Positions 57,908 to 64,000 of a stretch of 64,000 nucleotides of DNA are shown piece by piece. Position 1 is the first letter of the stretch, and the number at the start of each line of letters is the position of its first letter. The stretch is from positions 113,698,095 through 113,762,094 of the forward strand of contig CM061920.1 in the NCBI GenBank assembly GCA_031002005.1. Reading direction: 5' to 3'. Made by a program: the position numbers and the translations under genes. Origin of the DNA: Vandiemenella viatica (Eukaryota > Arthropoda > Insecta > Orthoptera > Morabidae). The notes beneath the pieces are model-generated. The model was given only the letters and a program-made list of their open reading frames with translations. It had not been told where the DNA came from and did no database searches.

Positions 57908-59248
57908 CAGGGTGTCCACAAATGAATATCGGGGTTTTAATGCTTTATAAGATTTATTACATTATCCTTACAGTTATAAATGATATGTCAAATGAAAGAG
58001 CAACTCAAACAGTTTTATATACAAGCTTACAAGTGTTCTATGTGGGCACCATTTGTCATACGGCACACATCAAGTCTGTAGCCGAGTTCTTCCCAAACGT
58101 TGAGCAGTGTGGCTTCAGTAACTGTTGCAACAGCTGCTTCAATCCTCTGTCGTAATTCAAGGAGGTCGGCTGGTAACGGAGGCACATACACACGATCCTT
58201 GATGAAACCCCAAAGGTAGAAATCGCATGGCGTTAGGTCAGATGAACGTGGAGGACACGCATAGCAAGCTCTGTCATTGGGCCCCTTGCGGCCAATCCAG
58301 CGGTCGGGTACAGTTACGTTCAACCAACCGCCTACTTCGTTATGCCAGTGAGGTGGCGCACCATCTTGCTGGAAAATGAAGTTCTCTGGTTCATATTGTT
58401 CCAACTGAGGGAAGAGCCATTGCTCTAGTGTATCAAGGTAAGAAGTACCAGTTACAGTCGGTTCATCAAAAAAGAAAGGTCCGTAAACTTTCCGCCAGGA
58501 TACGGCACAAAAAACATTGATTTTAGGGGAGTCTCGTTGCACTTGTACGATCTCTTGAGGATTTTCTGAGCCCCAGATCCGCACATTATGAGTGTTAACA
58601 TGTCCACTGAGGTGAAAGGTCGATTCATCACTGAAGACAACATGATGTAGAAAATCTTCATCGTCATGTAACAACATTTCGTTAGCGAATTTGGCACGTA
58701 AACCATGGTCTGAAGACTTTAGAGCCTGTAACAACTGTAAACGGTAAGGACGTAGTTGCAAGCGTTTCCTTAAAACTTTCCAAACAGTCGACTTAGAAAT
58801 TTCTAATTCGTGACTAGCCTTCCGAACAGATTTCTTTGGGCTACGAGTGAACGATTCTCTCACTCGCTAAACAGTCTCTTCGCTAACTCTTGGTTGTCCC
58901 GCGCTCTTCCCTTTACAAAGGCAGCCTGTATCTTCAAACTGATGATACCATCTACGGATGTTATTGTCACTTGGAGGATCACACCCGAACTTAATGCTGA
59001 ACGCACGCTGCACAGTAACTACAGATTCAGTCTTTGAAAACTGTAAAACACAAAACGCTTTCTCTTCACTAGTCGCCATCTTTGCTACTACCGCATTCTA
59101 GCGGATCGCAGCGGAAACATTTCACGCACATGCGCACTAGTGCCAACGAACAAAACTGTTTGAGTTGACATATCATTTATAACTGTAAGGATAATGTAAC
59201 AAATCTTATAAAGCATTAAAACCCCGATATTCATTTGTGGACACCCTG
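57908..59248 (-). mobile_element. mariner-type (IS630/Tc1) element, 1341 bp, recent
   Basis: Inverted ends CAGGGTGTCCACAAATGAAT are ~82 bp long and differ at one base. TA flanks both sides (57906-57907 and 59249-59250). The left end has an extra 11-bp segment relative to the right (about 57990). A minus-strand transposase fills the interior. Confidence 0.95.
58027..59079 (-). pseudogene. mariner-type transposase with a single nonsense codon
   Basis: Transposase cuts and pastes the element at TA sites. From ATG at 59079 the frame runs to 58027, broken only by one TAG at about 58864-58866 (after SEETV). N-terminal: helix-turn-helix pair (FGCDPPSDNNIRRWYHQF; later SVRKASHELEISKSTVWKV). Catalytic: first Asp in VVFSDESTFHLS, second in FIFQQDGAPPHW, third in SSDLTPCDFYLWG. 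By hand count 46 residues lie between the second Asp and the D of PCD (41 to the D of SSD), longer than in DD34D mariners. Length about 350 codons. Otherwise intact. Confidence 0.92.
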
Positions 59249-59929
59249 TACATATCATGTTTTAATATACTTCCTGTTGATATTCTAATAAGTATTCTTC
59301 TAAAGTCTTGGGTCGAAACTTCATAGCAAACTTAATCCTTAAACATTTGAGTGACGATAAACTTTCATATTATTCACTGATCTTTATTTCTTTTACAGTT
59401 TACTAATACGTATCCGAAGATTACAAAGGTCCTCGGCAAGCAGTAACTAAATATCCTCAACCCAAACATACACACTAAACCTTCTCGCTCACCGACTGGT
59501 TCTTGTTACACTCTTGTTGCCCTGGCAACCAATTCCTTTTATAATTTCTCCATGTTATGCCACAGGTTGTTAGAATGGTTTCATGCCTTCCAGCTAGAAT
59601 ATTATACTGTATTTGGAAGGAAGACAGAAGTATGCATCGTAATGTTTACACATTGTGTTTATTACATAAAGTGATTTCTTTCCTCATTTACTTTCACCTG
59701 TCCGACTGCAATAGCGGTTTCTGTCAACAATGTACTGCCAGTGTATTAAGAAATTGAGAATTTCAGCCTTCCAGAATTGTATTTTTTGTATATTCTGTTG
59801 TTATTATTTTGGTTTAATTATGAAGTCTACCCTTTCGTTTCATACAAGAAAATGTTTGGTTCAGCTGTCATTAAATGAATCTAATGACACAACTGGTAAA
59901 TAAAGATAACATAAATCGATTTTCTTTGC
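59249..59929. other. No gene recognised
   Basis: AT-rich; short frames only. Confidence 0.5.
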
Positions 59930-60125
59930 TAATGGCTTTACATGCTGTTGAGGTTAGAGTCAGGAAAGGACTGGGAGAAAGGAATGGGAAGGAATTTGCC
60001 CATGACCTTTTAAAGGAACTGCACAGCACCTTTGCCTGGAGTGATTTCGGGATACCATGAAAAACCGAAATCTGGATGGCCGGCCGAGGAATCGAACCCA
60101 AGTCCTCCCGTTACTGCTCACATGC
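59930..60125 (-). mobile_element. SINE family I
   Basis: Minus strand: B box GGTTCGATTCC, CATCCAGATTTCGGTTTTTC, AAATCACTCCAGGCAA, CTTTAAAAGGTCATGGGCAA and a tail GTAAAGCCATTAGCAAAGAA. Best-preserved member of the family here. Confidence 0.88.
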
Positions 60126-60420
60126 AAACACCTCTCGTAAACGGTCAATAAAATCTTCACATTCTAAATTCCCACACGGAACCAAGTTTTACTTGTATCA
60201 CAAGTGTACATTAATGATACATGTATTTCAGTAAAACAAAAAAAAAAAAAAAGGCCAAACATACTGTCTGTAATTTTCACACCTATTCTGCAGGGGAGAC
60301 ATGCAGACACCTCTCATACATTGTCAATAAAATCACCATACTCTAAATTTCCATGTGGAACCAAGTTTTATTCATATCACAAGTGAACATTAATGATACA
60401 CGTTGTATTTCAGTAAAATA
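60121..60420 (+). repeat. Local ~118-bp imperfect duplication
   Basis: CATGC(A/G)(A/G)ACACCTCTC starts both copies (60121 and 60300) and both end in TATTTCAGTAAAA. They are about 85% alike by eye and separated by about 60 bp with an A-run. Confidence 0.8.
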
Positions 60421-60473
60421 AAACAGCTAAATTACAGATGGTATGTTTGGCTGTTTTGTCTTATTGAAATTCA

Positions 60474-60700
60474 ATGTGCACATGTGTTGTGATAGCCCTT
60501 ACGGAGTTGAACAAAAAAGCAGTGGCTTGTAAGTCTAAATATGATACTTCTATCACACCAACCAGGTACAGTGGGAGAGATATGGTTTTGATACAAACAC
60601 ATTTTAAATCTTCCACAATAGACAATAAAACGAAGATGTTTCAGCCGTTGTACGAAGGCCCATATGAGGTGTCTGCAATCCACCATGAGAATTCCTAAAC
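60474..60700 (+). pseudogene. LTR-retrotransposon integrase C-terminal fragment
   Basis: SKYDTSITPTRYSGRDMVLI, QTHFKSS, then KMFQPLYEGPYEVSAIHHEN matches the C-terminal integrase region (GDxVLI ... F-x-P-x-YEGPYEV) of gypsy-type elements, which binds DNA. The core domain is missing and the fragment ends at a stop near 60698. It abuts the R1-like LINE on its right. Confidence 0.75.
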
Positions 60701-60733
60701 CCTCAAACCAAGCTTTTGAAGGAATGATATAAT

Positions 60734-61201
60734 GTTATTACCTATCTAGTAGACAAAGTATATGAGCAAAATTTTGAAGTTAAATTATCAAAAGAGGAGT
60801 TCGAAAGCGGTTTCTGCCCTAAATTTAAAACAGGACCCCGTGAAAAGCCAACCGTTCATCACGTTATAGAAGTAAGCCCAGCTATGCGCAAATTATTACT
60901 AGAGCAACATAAAATATACGTGGAATTCAGTGCAATCAATTGCAAAGACTACACCGTGGTACCAACTTGTGTCAAGTGCAGAGACCTCGGACATGTGAGT
61001 AAACACTGCCAAATGGACATAGAGACTTGTAGTCATTGTGGTCAGAACAATCACAAGCGTGATCAGTGTGATAAGAAGTCGATGCCTCAAACGTGCATCC
61101 CATGCCAGAAAAGAGGTAAGTCATGCAAAAACAAAGGAAAGGATTGTCCCACGTATCAACTGCTATTGCAACGCCTAGTTAACAGAATAGATTATGGCTA
61201 G
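60734..61201 (+). CDS. R1-like ORF1 protein, C-terminal part with three CCHC knuckles
   Basis: ORF1 binds RNA in LINE ribonucleoprotein particles. The open stretch has no start in frame at its left edge; an internal ATG is at 60884. It shows HHVIEVSPAMRKLLLEQHKI, then knuckles CVKCRDLGHVSKHC, CSHCGQNNHKRDQC and a variant CIPCQKRGKSCKNKGKDC. The arrangement matches R1/I-group ORF1. The stop TAG (61199-61201) overlaps the next ORF's ATG region (ATGGCTAG). Confidence 0.85.
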   Translation, partial: VITYLVDKVYEQNFEVKLSKEEFESGFCPKFKTGPREKPTVHHVIEVSPAMRKLLLEQHKIYVEFSAINCKDYTVVPTCVKCRDLGHVSKHCQMDIETCSHCGQNNHKRDQCDKKSMPQTCIPCQKRGKSCKNKGKDCPTYQLLLQRLVNRIDYG

Positions 61202-61526
61202 TCTACAATCCAGTTGCAGGATAGATCAAGAAATGATGGAGAATATAGCAGATCTGATATACAGAGCAGTTGAAATAGCAGTTGGAAAAGTGGGAATGAA
61301 AAATCAAAAGAAGAGAGGCAACCCCCCATCTCGTAGACGAAGAAATGCTGCAAGAGCCGAAACATTTAGGAAGAAGAAGGCGATGGAAATGCAGAAAATG
61401 ATGGTAAGCGCCGGCGTGCAAACAGATCGGCAGCTGTTAATAGACGAGCAAATAGACGAAATTTCCTCCACCTCTGACTCGTATTATTGCCAGCGTTTTG
61501 TTAGAGGCGGTGGGCTCGGATATTAA
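61194..61526 (+). CDS. Small basic ORF of the R1-like LINE (110 codons)
   Basis: It starts ATG at 61194, overlapping the ORF1 end by 8 bp. It contains an Arg/Lys-rich stretch (SRRRRNAARAETFRKKKAME) and then an acidic, Ser-rich end. No family recognised. It may be a separate product, a -1/+1 continuation of ORF1, or a decayed frame. The overlap would allow coupled translation. Confidence 0.45.
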   Translation: MASLQSSCRIDQEMMENIADLIYRAVEIAVGKVGMKNQKKRGNPPSRRRRNAARAETFRKKKAMEMQKMMVSAGVQTDRQLLIDEQIDEISSTSDSYYCQRFVRGGGLGY

Positions 61527-61558
61527 AAGAAAATGAATATCATCTTCGCAAACCAAGT

Positions 61559-61972
61559 ATGCGTACCAACCAAATAAAACACCCGAACTTTGTGAAAAGT
61601 CAACCGAATGCCATTACTGCAGATCCAGCGGTATTGTACGCCGATTTTGAGGATACACTTCGGCTAACTAGACTCGAAGAAGTGCATACACTTACACTTG
61701 CCCTCCGACATTTGACAAGAGTCCTCCATCCTGGCGGTAAAAACATAACGTTCCCGCAACCTTCGGCAATCGACAGAATACAACTGAGGTCACTAAATTT
61801 TCCAACAGATCCATCTCAGCTCCTGACACTAGTTCACAAGATTTTTGAGAGAAGAGGAGAAATATTTGATCCTGAGGAAACATACAAGCAGTTTGTCATG
61901 ACCCATGGACGCATTCTGCTAGATACAAGACTACCTTGGCCCCAGTGCAATGTGCACACAAGACACCCGTAA
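61559..61972 (+). CDS. Small ORF of the R1-like LINE (137 codons)
   Basis: An intact frame in the phase of ORF1, reading LRLTRLEEVHTLTLALRHLT ... FPQPSAIDRIQLRSL ... LVHKIFERRGEIFDPEETYK. It overlaps the start of the endonuclease frame (61936). It has ordinary protein composition and no recognised domain. It is unusual between ORF1 and ORF2 of an R1-like element. Confidence 0.5.
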   Translation: MRTNQIKHPNFVKSQPNAITADPAVLYADFEDTLRLTRLEEVHTLTLALRHLTRVLHPGGKNITFPQPSAIDRIQLRSLNFPTDPSQLLTLVHKIFERRGEIFDPEETYKQFVMTHGRILLDTRLPWPQCNVHTRHP

Positions 61973-64000
61973 ATTCTATGTTAAAAGTTACTCAGCTGAA
62001 TACTAAAGGAAACGCCATGGTTCTACATGAAATCAGAAAGGTGGCTGAGGAATTGAGATCAGATATTATTTGTCTACAAGAACCGTACTCCTGGCAAAGC
62101 AAAATCCCGCACATGCCTGTAACATCACGAATAATCACAGAGGGGCAATAACCCAATGGCAAGCAATAATCGTTTTAAATAAACAGATAACAGTTACAAA
62201 AATTACGCAGTTATGTGATGAACACACAGTATGTGCTGAGATAGGAGCAGCATGGGGAGCTTCATAATGGTAAGCATGTATTTCCAGTACAGTGACGAGA
62301 TCTTCCCAATACTTAGATAGAATACGGCAGATAGATGCAGCTCTGGGAAATTATCCACTAGTTATTGCAGCGGACGTCAATGCAAAGTCTGCTCTTTTGG
62401 CAAAGCAAGAAGACTGACAGGAGAGGGCAACTTCTAGAAGAACTGTTAAGCGAATTGGGTCTAGAGGTTAGAAACCAAGCACATATCCTCCTACTTTCTG
62501 TAACAGTGTTGGCGCAAGAACAAATATCGACGTAACAATTACAAACATTCATGCGGGGAATTTGCTTTGGGTTGGAGAGTGCTTGACAACATGACAACAA
62601 GTGATCACAATTTGATTGTCTTTGAACTGGGCAAGATGCAGACAGAAGAAAACAGTGGCAACAGAAACATTAAAACAGTATATAACATCAAGAAAGCTGC
62701 ATGGGGAAAATTAAAGGAATGTGTTTCATTCCACCCGGATTTGCCAGAAAACCACTTCGATGTAGACAAAGCCGCAAGAGATCTGACAACTGCAATACAA
62801 AGTGCCATGAAACGGCGATACCACTAAAAAAGATAGTAGATCCACTGACAAAATATGGACAGGAAAAACTTAAAAAACTACGACTAAACGATGAGAGAGC
62901 TAGGAGAATGTATCAACAAAGCATGGTGGCAGCAGATAGAAGTTTCCTTCCTTGAATACTACAGGCAGAAGAGGCAGATTTTCAAAGACGCGATGAGAGA
63001 GACAAAACAAAAATTGCTGGGAAGTCTTTGTGAGGGAAAACCTCATGAACAATCCATGGGGTATTCCTTACAAAATAGCTGCAGGTAAAATCAGGCCTCC
63101 CACAATATTATCCACAGTAAAAAGAACAGATGGACGATTAACCACGAATTGGAGAGACTCAGCGGAGGAGTTATTAAAAGTTTTGCTTCCTGATGACAAC
63201 CCGGAAGAAGAAACAGTAGAACAAGCTACACTACGAAGGAACATGTGGCAAGCCCTGCTGGAGTCAAGAGGAAGGAAATAATATTACACCCGAAGAAGTA
63301 ATAACTGCGATAAACAAAATGAAAAAAGGAAAGGCTCCCGGTCCAGATGGAATTCCAGCCGAGGTCCTGCAGGAGTTAATCATAAAATTAACCCCCGTCC
63401 TATGCAGGCTCCTGAAACGAATGTCTATATCAGGGTAGAGTTCCGGGAATATGGAAGAAAAGCGAGGTGGTAATTCTGAAGAAAGGAGACGACAAGGATC
63501 CCCTACAACCGAAATCATACCGGCCGATTTGTTTATTGAATGTGCTTGGCAAAGTTCAAGAGAAGATTCTATGCAAAAAAATTACAAAGCCACCGGGAGG
63601 TTCAGGGAATGAATCCTAGTCAATATGGATTTAGAACCGGGAAGTCGACAGAGGATGCCATAAATCGGTCGATGGAAATAATTTGTAGCAGTACAAAAAA
63701 CTACGTAGTAGGCTTATTTATTGATATTTCGGGAGCCCTTCGACAATTTATGGTGGCCCGCTCTGTTTGAACGGCTGAGGGAGATTGGTTGTCCAAGAAG
63801 ATTATTTTACACCTTCAGGGACTATTGCAGATTTAGAACTGCTTCCTTGAGATGCCAGAACTCGTTCATCACGAAGATACTTACTAAAGGATGCCCGCAA
63901 GGTTCCGTTTGCGGTCCCATATTCTGGGATATAGGGATGGAACCAGTGATTGAACTATTACAAAGAATACCTGAACTTCTAGGTCTAATAGCTTTTGCTG
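61936..64000 (+). pseudogene. R1-like ORF2: endonuclease and reverse transcriptase, frameshifted, partial
   Basis: Endonuclease blocks: LKVTQLNTKGNAM, SDIICLQEPY (about 62060-62090), VIAADVNAKSAL (about 62363-62398) and TTSDHNLIVFEL (about 62590-62625). RT blocks: MKKGKAPGPDGIPAEVL (about 63320-63370), a SYRPICLLNVLGKV block, PSQYGFRTGKSTEDAIN, LFIDISGA (first Asp, about 63710-63735), LREIGCPRRLFY and KGCPQGSVCGPIFWD (about 63885-63930). The window ends at LIAFA, just before the FADD pair. At least eight frameshifts or stops (for example near 62150, 62400, 62826, 63281, 63435 and 63740). Confidence 0.85.

Larger units (their letters stand above)
60728..64000 (+). mobile_element. R1-like LINE, 5'-truncated, continuing past the window
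   Basis: Order: triple-CCHC ORF1 end, two small ORFs, endonuclease and RT. All are on one strand and compact. It is cut at the 5' side next to a gypsy fragment and by the window end on the right. No 28S rDNA sequence is seen beside it. Confidence 0.85.

Noticed and set aside
60728..64000. R1 element inserted in 28S rDNA
   Set aside because: Neighbouring sequence is a gypsy integrase fragment, not rDNA, and the element is 5'-truncated.

Overview
The window looks like non-genic, transposon-dense chromosomal DNA from an arthropod, most likely an insect. The evidence is the mixture of element families: Ty3/gypsy, CR1/L2-like, RTE and R1-like LINEs, tRNA-derived SINEs, hAT, PIF/Harbinger, Tc1/mariner and Helitrons, all in AT-rich DNA. 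I recognise no host protein-coding gene, rRNA or functional tRNA. Nearly every open frame that can be named belongs to a decayed mobile element.

Layout. (1) 1-23446: a block of about 10 kb occurs twice in direct orientation (1-10040 and 13391-23446). The copies are separated by 3.35 kb that holds protease, reverse transcriptase and RNase H of a broken gypsy element, whose integrase starts the second copy. The window opens inside the same integrase of the first copy. Each block carries gypsy integrase, a CR1-like LINE relic, a hAT element with a Helitron nested inside it, a second LINE 3' fragment and three SINEs. (2) 23447-26253: degenerate repeats, including a Helitron helicase scrap, a foldback repeat and a 30-bp near-perfect palindrome. 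(3) 26254-34256: a nest of elements. A PIF/Harbinger-like shell (TAA duplication, MADF-like exon) holds a 5.3-kb hAT with an 8-bp duplication, which holds a Tc1 relic, a small hAT MITE, two SINEs and a LINE tail. An RTE LINE sits in the right part of the shell. (4) 34677-47915: four Helitron-type elements, all on the minus strand. One carries about 12 copies of a 368-bp dimeric satellite, and one keeps the C-terminus of Helitron helicase, which confirms the class. A CR1-like LINE with an esterase-type ORF1 lies among them. (5) 47916-49370: another LINE, then a 1000-base assembly gap (49477-50476). (6) 52247-57844: a minus-strand LTR retrotransposon with 340-bp LTRs, a 4-bp target duplication, a primer-binding site and a coiled-coil gag-like ORF. 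A Harbinger-like element sits in its right LTR, so the left LTR serves as the empty site. (7) 57908-59248: a young mariner whose transposase is interrupted by one stop codon. (8) 60474-64000: a gypsy integrase tail fragment, then an R1-like LINE with triple-CCHC ORF1, two extra small ORFs and endonuclease/RT. It runs off the window end just at the RT active-site box.

The genes here do not form a pathway; the window is a record of repeated insertion. Insertion order can be read from nesting and target-site duplications. The points most worth follow-up are the Helitron-borne higher-order satellite, the Harbinger derivatives that keep only a MADF gene, the filled/empty LTR pair, the extra ORFs in the R1-like LINE, and whether the 10-kb tandem repeat is real or an assembly artefact.
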